DNA from: JBKHYJ01 sp046565505
Lineage (GTDB): Bacteria; Acidobacteriota; Blastocatellia; UBA7656
DNA: 64,000 nt
Assembly: GCA_046565505.1 (NCBI GenBank)
Contig: JBKHYJ010000035.1
Coordinates: 1-64,000 of the forward strand
Reading direction: 5' to 3'
The notes under the pieces: generated by a model
Seen by the model: only the letters and a program-made list of their open reading frames with translations
What the model was told of the DNA's origin: nothing
Databases searched by the model: none
Part shown: piece by piece, positions 7,687-15,984 of the stretch
How positions within the stretch are numbered: the first letter of the stretch is position 1
Layout of the letters: every line of letters starts with the position of its first letter
Translations under genes and position numbers: made by a program

Positions 7687-8732
7687 AAACTTAACCTCCC
7701 ACACAGTATCGTCGCGTCGTCGTTCGAGCGGCTGTGGTCGCGCATGACGACCGCGCAAAGCAGTTGCGGGTGCGACCCGAGCAGTCCCGGGTAACTGTCT
7801 AATTCCCACCGCTCCGAAATGCCATCAGTTGACATGATGACCGTCGCCACCTTGGGCAGTTGCTCCCTGAAGACCTTCACGCGGTCGAGCCGCGAGCCGA
7901 GCGTGCCATTGAGCGAGATGAACCTGATGGGGGATCGCCCGCCGAGCACGCGGAAGTCCGTGTTCCCTATCCCCGCGTACTCTATCACCCCCGTCCGGCA
8001 GTCGATTGCGGCCAGGCCGAGCACCGCGCCGCGCGTAGGCCTGAGCGCCTCGTGGGTGGATCGTATGATGGATTCGATGGGCCGCGAGGCGTGCTTTTCT
8101 ATGGCGGCGACCGCCTCCCGCGCCGCCTGTAGCGCCCCCATCCCGTGACCGAGCCCGTCAATCATGGCGATAAGCTGGCAGTCGCCTACCCGCCTGACCA
8201 CGTACGCATCGCCATTCTCTTCAAAGCCCGCCGCGGGCCTGGTCATCGCGCCCCAGAGCGCCTTGCGGTGTTCGGGCGCCTGCGCGGGCGCCAGGTATTT
8301 TCTAAACACTATGGCCGTGCCATGCGTCGTGCGGCCGAGGGGGGAGAGGCGGCGCGTCTGGCTCTTAACGTTGGAGAAGATGTAAAACTCGTCGGCCAGT
8401 CGCTTGATCGCGCCCAGTCCCGCGCCCATCGTGCCCGCGGTCGTAAAGCCGTCCTCGACCGCCGCCGAGATGTCTTGTATGCCCGGCCCCTTATCTGAGT
8501 AGACGATCTCAAGCCCCGCCGGCTCAAGCTCCGCGTCCATGAGGCCGAAAAAAATCTGGCCCGTGCCCTGACCGAACTTGACCGCGTTCGACCCTATCTC
8601 GTTAACCGCGATCTCGACCTCCGCCAACTGGCGGTCGGTAAAGCCGGCTTCCTTGGCGCACCGCCTGACGCCTCTCTTCGCGACCCCTATATGCGTCTCT
8701 TCGGCGATGGCGGCGGATTCAAATTTCTTCAT
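7683..8732 (-). CDS. HATPase-SpoIIE (PP2C-type) phosphatase of the stressosome operon
   Basis: This protein of about 349 residues has an N-terminal HATPase domain (VNEIGSNAVKFG, YSDKGPGI, MGAGLGAIKRLAD) and a C-terminal SpoIIE/RsbX-like PPM phosphatase domain (MIDGLGHGMGALQAAREAV; MSTDGISERWE, with the metal-binding aspartates). In Bacillus, RsbX dephosphorylates RsbR and RsbS and so resets the stressosome; the position after rsbT suggests the same role here. I prefer the ATG at 8732 because AGGGGAG precedes it and the homologous domain begins there. An upstream ATG at 8804 overlaps the rsbT stop but lacks a ribosome binding site and would add a Pro/Arg-rich tail of 24 residues. The stop overlaps the next start by 4 bases. 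Confidence 0.85.
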   Translation of the reverse strand: MKKFESAAIAEETHIGVAKRGVRRCAKEAGFTDRQLAEVEIAVNEIGSNAVKFGQGTGQIFFGLMDAELEPAGLEIVYSDKGPGIQDISAAVEDGFTTAGTMGAGLGAIKRLADEFYIFSNVKSQTRRLSPLGRTTHGTAIVFRKYLAPAQAPEHRKALWGAMTRPAAGFEENGDAYVVRRVGDCQLIAMIDGLGHGMGALQAAREAVAAIEKHASRPIESIIRSTHEALRPTRGAVLGLAAIDCRTGVIEYAGIGNTDFRVLGGRSPIRFISLNGTLGSRLDRVKVFREQLPKVATVIMSTDGISERWELDSYPGLLGSHPQLLCAVVMRDHSRSNDDATILCGRLSF

Positions 8733-8794
8733 CACTCCCCTGACGTTGGACTCTCGCGGCGGAGGGCGGGGCCCGGCGGCCCGCGCCGGGGTCG

Positions 8795-9205
8795 CTACAG
8801 CCATTTCGTTATAACGACGGTGGTCCCCTTGCCGACTTCTGATCGGATCTCGAAATCGTCTACCAGCCTGCGCGACCCGGGGAGGCCTTTGCCCAGCCCG
8901 CGCCCGCTCGTGTAGCCGTCCGTCATGGCCAGCTCTATGTCCTCAATCCCCCGGCCGCGGTCCTCGAACTTCACCTGCAGGCCGCACCTGCCGCTGATGA
9001 CTATCTTTCTGATCTCCATGAAGCCCGTCTCCGCGTACCGCACTATGTTGCGCGCCAGCTCGCTCACGGCCGTGACGAGGCGCACCTGGTCCACGGGACT
9101 GAAGCCCATCTCTATGGCGGCGTCGCGTACGCGGGCGCGTGCCCTCACAAGGTCGTCGTTCTCCGCGATGTTGATGCGGTTAGCTTCCGGCTGCTGCATG
9201 GTCAT
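8795..9205 (-). CDS. rsbT: RsbT switch kinase
   Basis: A single HATPase domain of 136 residues with the pattern of Bacillus RsbT: SELARNIVRYAETG (N-box), EDRGRGI (Mg/ATP loop) and SGRGLGKGLPGSRRLVDDF. RsbT phosphorylates conserved Ser/Thr in the STAS domains of RsbR and RsbS, and when released from the complex it activates downstream partners. Its reading frame overlaps the end of rsbS by 26 bases, as expected for coupled translation. The classical target, the RsbU phosphatase, is not present; the downstream HATPase-PP2C and HATPase-kinase proteins are the probable partners. Confidence 0.93.
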   Translation of the reverse strand: MTMQQPEANRINIAENDDLVRARARVRDAAIEMGFSPVDQVRLVTAVSELARNIVRYAETGFMEIRKIVISGRCGLQVKFEDRGRGIEDIELAMTDGYTSGRGLGKGLPGSRRLVDDFEIRSEVGKGTTVVITKWL

Positions 9206-9596
9206 CGACGCCCATCTTTCGCTTGCGGTCCTTCTCCTTCATGCGCTCTTTGAGGATTCGCAGCCCGTCGTCAACGTCGAGGGCGGTCAACACTCCTTTA
9301 AGCTCCAGGCCCAGCTCGACCAGGGTGATCGCCACGGCCGGCTGTATGCCGACGACGACCGTCTCGGCGTCCATTATCGAAGCCATAGAGGTGATGTCGG
9401 AAAGCATCCTGCCCGTGAAGGAGTCGACCATCTCGAGCAAAGAGATGTCTATGAGCACGGCTCGGGCGTTCGTGCGCTCGATCTGCTCCAGGACCCGCTG
9501 CTGTAGTTCGAGCACCGTGCGGTCGTCGATGTCTGATTGGATTGAGACGAGCAGGACGTCGCCGACTTTAAGGATGGGCACTTTGTACGCGCTCAT
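9180..9596 (-). CDS. rsbS: RsbS stressosome scaffold (STAS)
   Basis: The 138-residue protein is a STAS domain that aligns well with Bacillus RsbS: start PILKVGDVLLVSIQ, phosphorylation site serine in EMVDSFTGRML, and GIQPAVAITLVELG. The last 25 residues are a charged tail beyond the family's usual length of about 120. RsbS and RsbR together build the 1.8-MDa stressosome core that holds RsbT. The ATG at 9596 has GGGGGAGA upstream and overlaps the end of rsbR by 29 bases. Confidence 0.93.
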   Translation of the reverse strand: MSAYKVPILKVGDVLLVSIQSDIDDRTVLELQQRVLEQIERTNARAVLIDISLLEMVDSFTGRMLSDITSMASIMDAETVVVGIQPAVAITLVELGLELKGVLTALDVDDGLRILKERMKEKDRKRKMGVDDHAAAGS

Positions 9597-10518
9597 TGGC
9601 GTCTCCCCCTTCGGCCGATTCGGCTCCGTCGGCGATGGAATTTATCTGGACGACCTTTTGCCTGGTCAGCTCAAACGCCAGGCGTATGCCATCCGAGAGC
9701 TGGTTGCGTGTGATGATACCCGCGAGGTCGATGCCGAGGTGGACTATCGTCTGTGCTATCGATGGCCCCACGCCCGTGATTATGCAGGTCGAGCCGAGCA
9801 GCCGGACCGCCGTGACGGTCTTAATCAGATAATTAGCCACCTGCGTGTCGACGGTCGGCACCCCTGTGATGTCGAGTATGGCGACCTCGGCGCGCGAGCG
9901 GACTATGCGCTCCAGCAGCCGCTCCATCATCAACTGCGTGCGGCGGCTGTCGAGCGTGCCAATGAGCGGCAGGCAGATTATGCGGTCCCATATCTGGACG
10001 ACGGGCGTCGACAGCTCCAGCATGTCCTGCTGCTGCTGGCGGATGACCCGCTCGCGGTTCTTGATGGTCGAGACGAAAATAAAGGAGCCGAGTTTATCGA
10101 GCGCCTTCGACAGCTTGTTGAGTTCTTCGAGCAGCGTCTCGGGGTCATCGCGGTACTCGTCGCGGAGGAAAGGCAGGATCGTCTCCTTGAGGCTGAAGAC
10201 GTAAAAGGCCGTCTCCGACGGGCTGAAGGCCTGCGCGGCGCGCGCCTCTGATATTTCCAGCAGCAGCCTGCGGATGGCGTTGAACTCTTTCCCGCGCATC
10301 TCTTCGACGTTAGAGTTCGCGACCGCCATGATGAAGGCGCGCAGGAAGGACTGGGAGTCCGAGCGCAGCTCTTCGCCCGAGATGAGCGTCTCTCGGAAAT
10401 CAGACGAGTTGATTCGGTTCTCTATCCAGGCTTCCAGTATGTCGTTCTCCCTTTCCGTCAGCAGCCTGATAGTTCGCGGGTCCGGCATGTTTGTGTAGGT
10501 AGCATTATCCGATGCCAA
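9568..10518 (-). CDS. rsbR: RsbR-type stressosome sensor (RsbRD-like N-terminus plus STAS)
   Basis: The 316-residue protein has a helical N-terminal domain (about 15-150: ENDILEAWIENR, FSPSETAFYVFSLKE) of the RsbRD type rather than the globin-like fold of RsbRA. A linker helix and a C-terminal STAS domain follow (about 165-280: LPLIGTLDSRRTQ, ILDITGVPTVDTQVANYL, GVGPSIAQTIVHLG). The threonines around the DITGVPTVDT segment match the RsbT phosphorylation sites of RsbR. It would sense an unknown signal and control RsbT release. The start is a TTG at 10518 with GGAGG nine bases upstream; no ATG upstream fits. It is the first gene of the five-gene operon. Confidence 0.9.
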   Translation of the reverse strand: MASDNATYTNMPDPRTIRLLTERENDILEAWIENRINSSDFRETLISGEELRSDSQSFLRAFIMAVANSNVEEMRGKEFNAIRRLLLEISEARAAQAFSPSETAFYVFSLKETILPFLRDEYRDDPETLLEELNKLSKALDKLGSFIFVSTIKNRERVIRQQQQDMLELSTPVVQIWDRIICLPLIGTLDSRRTQLMMERLLERIVRSRAEVAILDITGVPTVDTQVANYLIKTVTAVRLLGSTCIITGVGPSIAQTIVHLGIDLAGIITRNQLSDGIRLAFELTRQKVVQINSIADGAESAEGGDANERVQSAHP

Positions 10519-11032
10519 AGTTTAGAACCTCCATTTGAGACTGGTGGCGCATGAGCATGATTGAGGGCGAACCGGCACAGGGGTGCGCCGGGCGGCGGCA
10601 CTGCGCCCCGCGCGTGCCCCCCTCGCCCGTTCATACTTCATCGGTTCTTCGTCGGCGTCCGTGTAACAAAAGGGCGGCGAGGCGCGGGCGTCCTGTCGAA
10701 TGCGTAGCCCGAGCGCGGATGATTTTTTTCGATACGACGAAGTCCATGCCTTGTATTGATACCGTCCTTGCCGCTCGCTTCAATTCTATCAAAGAAATGA
10801 TTCGGCAGGAAAACGAGTATGGCGTACGGGCTCGTAATTGTGTTGCGGCAATCACTTCGCCCGGCGCGGGGCTGACGGGCGTGGCGCGCGGCGCGCGGCT
10901 GGCACGTCCCTTGATTATAAATAAACGACACGTTTGAAGGCGTGCTTACTTTCAAATGGGCAAGCGTGCCGCGCGGCGATTTGAGTCTTGGGTCCGCGCG
11001 GCCCGCGATAAGAAGACAAGGAGGAAACCGGC
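10519..11032. other. Divergent intergenic region between rsbR and csbD
   Basis: About 510 bases separate the divergent stressosome operon and csbD. Possible short frames here lack ribosome binding sites and recognisable composition. A weak promoter-like pair for rsbR (TTGAAG, 16 bases, TATCAA, minus strand, near 10756-10783) can be seen. No palindrome stands out. I see no RNA gene. Confidence 0.4.
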
Positions 11033-11245
11033 ATGGGTATACCGAACAGAGACGAGATGGAAGGCAAATGGGACAAGGCCAAGGGGTCAGTCAAAGAGAA
11101 CATTGGTCGCGCGACGAATAACCCTGATTTGGAATCCGAAGGCGCGGCCGACAGGGCGGGCGGAAATATCGAGGAAGGATTCGGGAAGGCTCGCCGCAAG
11201 ATAGGCGAGACAATCGAAGACATAGGGGACAACATCAGCAGGTAA
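11033..11245 (+). CDS. csbD: CsbD family stress-response protein
   Basis: A small, hydrophilic, glycine/charge-rich protein of 70 residues with the CsbD pattern (EMEGKWDKAKGSVKENIGRATNNPDLESEGAADRAGGNIEE in outline, here residues 9-49). The biochemical role of the family is not known; in Bacillus its founding member belongs to the sigma-B general stress regulon. AAGGAGG lies about 10 bases before the ATG. A strong intrinsic terminator follows at 11288. Its place next to a stressosome operon fits a stress role. Confidence 0.9.
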   Translation: MGIPNRDEMEGKWDKAKGSVKENIGRATNNPDLESEGAADRAGGNIEEGFGKARRKIGETIEDIGDNISR

Positions 11246-11287
11246 CACCGCTGAATCAAACGGGCCCGCGTTCTCGCGGGCCTGCCT

Positions 11288-11317
11288 GCCGGGCCGCTAC
11301 AACGGTCCGGCTTTTTT
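11288..11317 (+). terminator. Intrinsic terminator after csbD
   Basis: GCCGGGCCG (11288-11296) pairs with CGGTCCGGC (11303-11311) over nine base pairs with one G-T, loop CTACAA, followed by six T. This is a textbook rho-independent terminator. A second GC hairpin (GGCCCGC/GCGGGCC) lies just upstream at about 11261-11281. Confidence 0.85.
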
Positions 11318-11318
11318 A

Positions 11319-12242
11319 TCACCCGTCCTTTTTCCCCCTGTCATCTTCCTTGGACCCGCCGAACGCATGCGTGATGTCGGAGAAGAACCCCTTCAAGCTG
11401 CGGCCTATCCCCGAGGGCTCTTCCCCGCCGCGCACGACCAGCACGGGGCACTCGCTGCGATTCACTATCTCGCGCGTGATGTTGCCCATGATGTAAGTGC
11501 GCAGCGTGCCGCCGACGGGCGACGAGCCTGTCACGACGAGGTCGTAATCCCCGCGGCGCACCTCTTTGAACACCTCGCTGACGACGAGCCCGTGCCGCAG
11601 TCGCACCTCGCTCGTGACGCCCATGCGTTCGAGCACCTCTTTTTCGCGGCGAAGGTTCTGCCCCAGCCCCGACTTCGAGTGGAGCAACAGGTTAACGTCC
11701 TCCTCCATCTTGATGAGGTCGGAGTAAACCGCGGGCGGCTCCGCCATCACATGAAACAGTGTGATTGAGGCGTCGGCGGCCCGGGCTATCTCGCCTGAAA
11801 ACTCCACGGCCTTGTCTATGTACTTTTCGCCCCCGCTGCAAATGAGCATGCGCTTCAGCGTCTCGCGCCTGCCGATGACCACGAGCACGGGCGGGGCCAC
11901 GGCCTTGATAATCTTGTAGGCTTTCGCCGACATGAGGAATGGGCCGCGCGTCCCCTTCCTCGTGGCGCCGATGACGACGAGGTCATACGCGGTCCCCTCC
12001 GTGCGCTTGACTATCTCCTCGAAAGGCTCTCCCGATTTGATCGTCAATTCCGCGCTCACCCCGCGGTCTTTCAGCATCAGTTGAGACCGCCTGAGCGAAT
12101 CAAATATCTTGTCTTCTTCGCCTGTTTTTTCCGTTATGCCGAATATAGTCGTGTCCGCATGAGTGGTTTCGGCTATGAGGCCGCCGAAGCGGACAGCGTT
12201 CTCAGCCTGACTCGATCCATCGCTACAGATTAAGATTTTCAT
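11319..12242 (-). CDS. Tandem universal stress protein (two UspA domains)
   Basis: The 307-residue protein contains two UspA domains in tandem. Domain 1 (1-133) begins MKILICSDGS and domain 2 (about 138-275) begins RMLICSGGEKY; both end in the nucleotide-binding loop region (VVIGATRKGTRGPFLMSAKAY; VVTGSSPVGGTLRTYIMGNITREI). The second loop has the G-x2-G-x9-G(S/T)-like spacing of ATP-binding members in outline. A basic C-terminal tail follows. The ATG at 12242 directly precedes the first beta strand, so it is preferred over an in-frame start 24 codons upstream. A perfect palindrome lies 83 bases upstream at 12325-12351. The gene converges on the csbD terminator. Confidence 0.88.
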   Translation of the reverse strand: MKILICSDGSSQAENAVRFGGLIAETTHADTTIFGITEKTGEEDKIFDSLRRSQLMLKDRGVSAELTIKSGEPFEEIVKRTEGTAYDLVVIGATRKGTRGPFLMSAKAYKIIKAVAPPVLVVIGRRETLKRMLICSGGEKYIDKAVEFSGEIARAADASITLFHVMAEPPAVYSDLIKMEEDVNLLLHSKSGLGQNLRREKEVLERMGVTSEVRLRHGLVVSEVFKEVRRGDYDLVVTGSSPVGGTLRTYIMGNITREIVNRSECPVLVVRGGEEPSGIGRSLKGFFSDITHAFGGSKEDDRGKKDG

Positions 12243-12324
12243 AACGAAATCCAACAACGGCGACGAGTGACGGGCGGCGCGCAACGTTGACCAGTGTCCG
12301 TTTGATACTGCCACACTGAAGGGC

Positions 12325-12351
12325 CGGCAAATGATGATATATCATTTGCCG
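12325..12351. repeat. Perfect 11-bp palindrome upstream of the universal stress gene
   Basis: CGGCAAATGAT (12325-12335) and ATCATTTGCCG (12341-12351) are exact reverse complements around GATAT. Short direct repeats GATACTG flank it (about 12304 and 12354). It lies between the kinase stop and the usp start, both on the minus strand, where an operator for usp would be expected. No T-run follows on either strand. Confidence 0.75.
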
Positions 12352-12443
12352 CCGATACTGAAAGCGCGCGGAAAAAGTGCCACAGCCGCGCATGGCGGGG
12401 CGAGGGGTCGGGGGAGAGTGGCTCGCCGGCCGCACGCTCCTTC

Positions 12444-14450
12444 CTAACGCGGGGGCGCGCCTTCGGGCGGGTTTTCATTCGCGTTTACATTGTCGGGGAT
12501 CGGCGGCTTCTTGCTGCGCGAGCTGTTTGAGTTCTTCGGCTTAGCCTCCGGGGTATCAGCTTTGTCGGCGTCGGGCTTGACGGGATCAATCAGGGGAGGC
12601 TCGGCCTTTCGCGGCTTGCTCTTGTTGGCGTTATCGGGTTCATTCTCGCCTTCACTTTCAGGCTTCGTGTCGGCCGCGGCATCGGCCGTCGCGGCGCTCT
12701 TGTCATCGTCGCCCTCCGCCCCCCCGCTCGCCGTGGGGGGCGCGGTTGCTGCTCCTTTCCCGGACGAAGCATTCGTATTAGCGCCCGCCTGAACGGGCGA
12801 GCTGTTCGACGGCTCTCGCCCGAGCGCCGCCAGCGCGGCCCTCGCTTGGTTAGATATATCTTCGGCCTTCTGCCTGTAGCGGTCCGCCTTGTCTGTCACC
12901 TGCGGGTTGTTCTCTTTGATTTCCTGATAAGCCTTCAACTCCCCTTGCCACTGCCGGAGGTCGGACATGTAGGTCCGCAGGGAGTGATCTTTCGGGAGCA
13001 TGTCGACGCGCGCGAGGGCGTCGGTTACGGCCTGCTGAGCTTCGATGACGGCTTCGCTCGTCGAGCCTGACCCGAAGAGTTTGTTCCCGAGCATGAGGTA
13101 GGCGGCCACGCCCCCGACGAGCAGCACCACGGCAACAAGCGCGATTATCCCGCCGGCGTTGCCGCGCCTGCCGTAGTCGGTCGAGCGGGAAACGTAGGTC
13201 GTACCCTCCGCCGGGGTTGAATAGCCCGCCTGATTCGGGGGCAGCCCGCCCGAACCGGCCGGCCCGCCATCCTGCGACGCGGCTCGCGTCGCAGGGCTGC
13301 GCTGGTCGCGGGGGGTCTCCGCGGCTTGAAAGGCGGGCGTATCGAGCGGCGTCCTGGAAGCCCCGCCGGCGCGAGGCCGCACCAACGTCGCCTCGTCGTC
13401 GCGCGTTTCCGGCCCCGTGGCCCGCGGCTCGACTTCCAGAGGCGCCTCCTCCTCCCCCAGCGGAACGCTGATTCGTGAGAAGGCCGCGCGCCCCGCGCCC
13501 GCCTGTGCGGGTTGACCGAGGCCCGCCGCCTCCTCGAACTGGCGGGCCAGTTCGCCCGCGCTCTGCGGCCTGAGCGCAGGGTCTTTTTCGAGCGCCCTCA
13601 TGACGACCGCGATCAAATCCGAAGGCAGGTCCGGCCTCTTCTCGCCGAGCGGCGCGGGCGGCTCTGAGGCATGCGCGACCAGCAGCCGCGTCGAAGAGTC
13701 TCCTTTGAAGGGTGCCTCGCCGCTCAACATCTCATACAAGACGACGCCCAGCGAGTAGATGTCGCTGCGGGCGTCTACGGGCTTCTCCTCGCACTGCTCC
13801 GGCGACATGTAGCGCGGCGTGCCGACGATGATATTCGCGCCCGTCAACTCTGAGCGCCGGTTCACGTCCTCCAAAACCTTCGCAACGCCGAAGTCCACGA
13901 CCTCGACCCAGTCGGACCCATCGTACTCGGCGATGATGATGTTGTCGGGCTTGATGTCGCGGTGCACGACGCCGACCGAGTGTGCCTCGTCAAGAGCGCC
14001 GCAGGCCTGCCGGAGTATGTTCGCGGTCCGCTCGACGGACAGGGCGCCTTCTTTCCTGAGCAACTCGCCGAGCGTCGGCCCCTTGACGAATTCCATAACG
14101 ATGAACGGCGCGACCCCGTCCGCGATGCCGTAGTCCGTGACGTTGATCGCGTGGGGGTGGTGGATGCGGCTCGCGGCCCGGGCCTCCTGCTCGAACCGCC
14201 TGGCGATGGTACCGTCAACGGCGAGCGCGGGCTTTAGAACCTTTACGGCGACCTCTTTGCCCATCCCGAGGTGGGTAGCGCGGTAAACGTCGCACATCCC
14301 GCCCGACCCGAGCAGCCCCTCTATACGGTACTTGTCCTCGAGACTCTTTCCGATGAGGCCGGCTGTCTGCCCGCGCAGGGCCGCCCCACATTTCCGGCAT
14401 TGCGTTTCGGTGAGTGATACCTCGGAGCCACAGCGAGGACAGGTATTCAT
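12444..14450 (-). CDS. Membrane-anchored Hanks-type Ser/Thr protein kinase with zinc ribbon
   Basis: The 668-residue protein begins with a double zinc knuckle (CPRCGSEVSLTETQCRKCG). A full PknB-type kinase domain follows (about 40-305): glycine loop GLLGSGGMCDVY, lysine in AVKVLK, catalytic HRDIKPDN, metal loop DFGVAK and MSPEQCEEK. A long Pro/Arg/Thr-rich linker leads to one transmembrane helix (about 437-457: IIALVAVVLLVGGVAAYLML). The C-terminal part has a short helical region and a long disordered Lys/Asp/Pro tail. All catalytic residues are present. AAGGA lies six bases before the ATG. The substrates and the ligand of the extracytoplasmic part are not evident. Confidence 0.92.
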   Translation of the reverse strand: MNTCPRCGSEVSLTETQCRKCGAALRGQTAGLIGKSLEDKYRIEGLLGSGGMCDVYRATHLGMGKEVAVKVLKPALAVDGTIARRFEQEARAASRIHHPHAINVTDYGIADGVAPFIVMEFVKGPTLGELLRKEGALSVERTANILRQACGALDEAHSVGVVHRDIKPDNIIIAEYDGSDWVEVVDFGVAKVLEDVNRRSELTGANIIVGTPRYMSPEQCEEKPVDARSDIYSLGVVLYEMLSGEAPFKGDSSTRLLVAHASEPPAPLGEKRPDLPSDLIAVVMRALEKDPALRPQSAGELARQFEEAAGLGQPAQAGAGRAAFSRISVPLGEEEAPLEVEPRATGPETRDDEATLVRPRAGGASRTPLDTPAFQAAETPRDQRSPATRAASQDGGPAGSGGLPPNQAGYSTPAEGTTYVSRSTDYGRRGNAGGIIALVAVVLLVGGVAAYLMLGNKLFGSGSTSEAVIEAQQAVTDALARVDMLPKDHSLRTYMSDLRQWQGELKAYQEIKENNPQVTDKADRYRQKAEDISNQARAALAALGREPSNSSPVQAGANTNASSGKGAATAPPTASGGAEGDDDKSAATADAAADTKPESEGENEPDNANKSKPRKAEPPLIDPVKPDADKADTPEAKPKNSNSSRSKKPPIPDNVNANENPPEGAPPR

Positions 14451-14610
14451 ATCATTCCTTTCATAGACTCTTCTTCATGCCGCCGCCGGCCGCCGAGGGC
14501 CGCGGCCTCTTTCGCGCGCCGGCCCACGGGCGCCCTGCAACAAAGATTAATCAAGTTCCCACTTTCGGCCTTCGGCATCGCACACCTCCGGCGCCTTATT
14601 CCCCGCCCGC

Positions 14611-15984
14611 TCACATGAATTCCGTCAGGTTGTACTTCCTGATCTTGCTGTACAGCCTCGGCCTGTATATCCCGAGCGCGGTGGCCGCCGCCTGCTTATT
14701 CCCCTTCGTGCGCTGGAGCGTCTGGTATATGACTTCGCGCTCGATGTCTTCGAGCTTCATTTCAGGGGGCACGCGGAATTCGTTGGTGACGCTGCTGGCC
14801 GCCGGGGCCTCGGTCGCGGTGAATGGCAGGTCCGACGCCTCTATCCGGTCGCCCTTGGAAAGCAGGACGGCGCGCTCCAGCGCGGACTCAAGCTCGCGCA
14901 CGTTGCCGGGCCAGTGGTAGTTGTACATCGTCTGTATGGCCGGCTGCGAGAAGCCTTGAAGTGGTTTGTTGTACTTGTCGGAGAAGGTCCTCAGGAAATG
15001 GTCCGCGAGGAGTTGTATGTCCTCCGCGCGGTCCCTGAGCGGCGGGACCTCTATGGTGATCGTGGATATTCTGTAGTAGAGGTCTTCGCGCAGTTGCCCG
15101 CTCTTGACGGCGTCGGGCGGGTTCCGGTTGGTCGCGCATATCAGGCGGAAATCCACCTCGACGGGCCGCTCGCTCCCCAGCCTGTAATAGACGCGCTCCT
15201 GGAGCGCGCGCAGCAGCTTCGGCTGTAGCTCAAGCGGCATCTCGGCTATCTCGTCGAGCAGGAGCGAGCCGCCGTTGGCGCGGGCGATGAGGCCCTCCTT
15301 ATCGCGCGCCGCGCCCGTGAAGGCCCCCTTCGTGTGGCCGAACAATTCGGACTCGATCAGCTCCTTCGGCAGCGCCGCGCAGTTGACCTTCACGAAGGGG
15401 CCTTTCGCGCGGTGCGAGTTGTAGTGGATGGCGTTCCCTATCAGCTCCTTGCCGGTCCCGGACTCGCCTACGATCAAGATGTTCGCGTCACTTTTTGCGA
15501 CCGCCTCTATCATCTCGAAGATGTTCTGCATCTGTTTAGAGCGGCCGACGATGTCGCTGTACGTGGTGCGCTGTTGCAGCGTACGGCGCAGCGTGTCGCT
15601 CTCCTCGATGAGCGTCTGGCGTTCGAGCGCGCGCTCTATGAGCAGGTTCAGGGCGTCGAACTCGAATGGCTTCTCGACGAAGTGGAAGGCGCCGGCCTTC
15701 GTCGCCTCGACCGCGTTGGCGACGGAGCCGTACCCGCTGATGATTATCACCTCGACCGACGGCCTCTTCTCCTTGAGCTTCTTGAGCACCTCCGTCCCAG
15801 ACATGTCCGGGAGCTGAAGGTCGCACAGCACGAGGTCGAAGTCGGCGCCGTCGAAGAGGGCGACGCCCTCTTGGCCGCTCTTGGCCGTCGAGATAGAGTA
15901 CCCTGAGTGCGCCAGGTTGAGCCGCAGCGAGTCTAGTATCGGCTCTTCGTCGTCGATAACGAGAATATTACCTCTTCTTTTCAC
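14611..15984 (-). CDS. NtrC-type response regulator (REC, sigma-54 AAA+, Fis HTH)
   Basis: The 457-residue protein has a receiver domain (VIDDEE; phospho-acceptor Asp in LVLCDLQLPDMSG), a sigma-54 activator domain (Walker A GESGTGKE, sigma-54 loop GAFTGA, GGSLLLDEIAEMP, CATNR) and a Fis-type DNA-binding domain (KQAAATALGIYRPRLYSKIRKY). It should activate sigma-54 promoters after phosphorylation. The start is a GTG at 15984 overlapping the upstream stop as GTGA, with GAGGAG seven bases before it. The gene is thus coupled to the small kinase-like protein, which is the likely phosphodonor or adaptor. Confidence 0.92.
   Translation of the reverse strand: MKRRGNILVIDDEEPILDSLRLNLAHSGYSISTAKSGQEGVALFDGADFDLVLCDLQLPDMSGTEVLKKLKEKRPSVEVIIISGYGSVANAVEATKAGAFHFVEKPFEFDALNLLIERALERQTLIEESDTLRRTLQQRTTYSDIVGRSKQMQNIFEMIEAVAKSDANILIVGESGTGKELIGNAIHYNSHRAKGPFVKVNCAALPKELIESELFGHTKGAFTGAARDKEGLIARANGGSLLLDEIAEMPLELQPKLLRALQERVYYRLGSERPVEVDFRLICATNRNPPDAVKSGQLREDLYYRISTITIEVPPLRDRAEDIQLLADHFLRTFSDKYNKPLQGFSQPAIQTMYNYHWPGNVRELESALERAVLLSKGDRIEASDLPFTATEAPAASSVTNEFRVPPEMKLEDIEREVIYQTLQRTKGNKQAAATALGIYRPRLYSKIRKYNLTEFM

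Noticed and set aside
9223..10251. Plus-strand frame of 342 codons opposite rsbS and rsbR
   Set aside because: Overlaps two well-supported stressosome genes and shows no motif.
10638..10955. Open frames on both strands between rsbR and csbD
   Set aside because: They lack ribosome binding sites and have Arg/Pro-rich composition typical of chance frames in GC-rich DNA.
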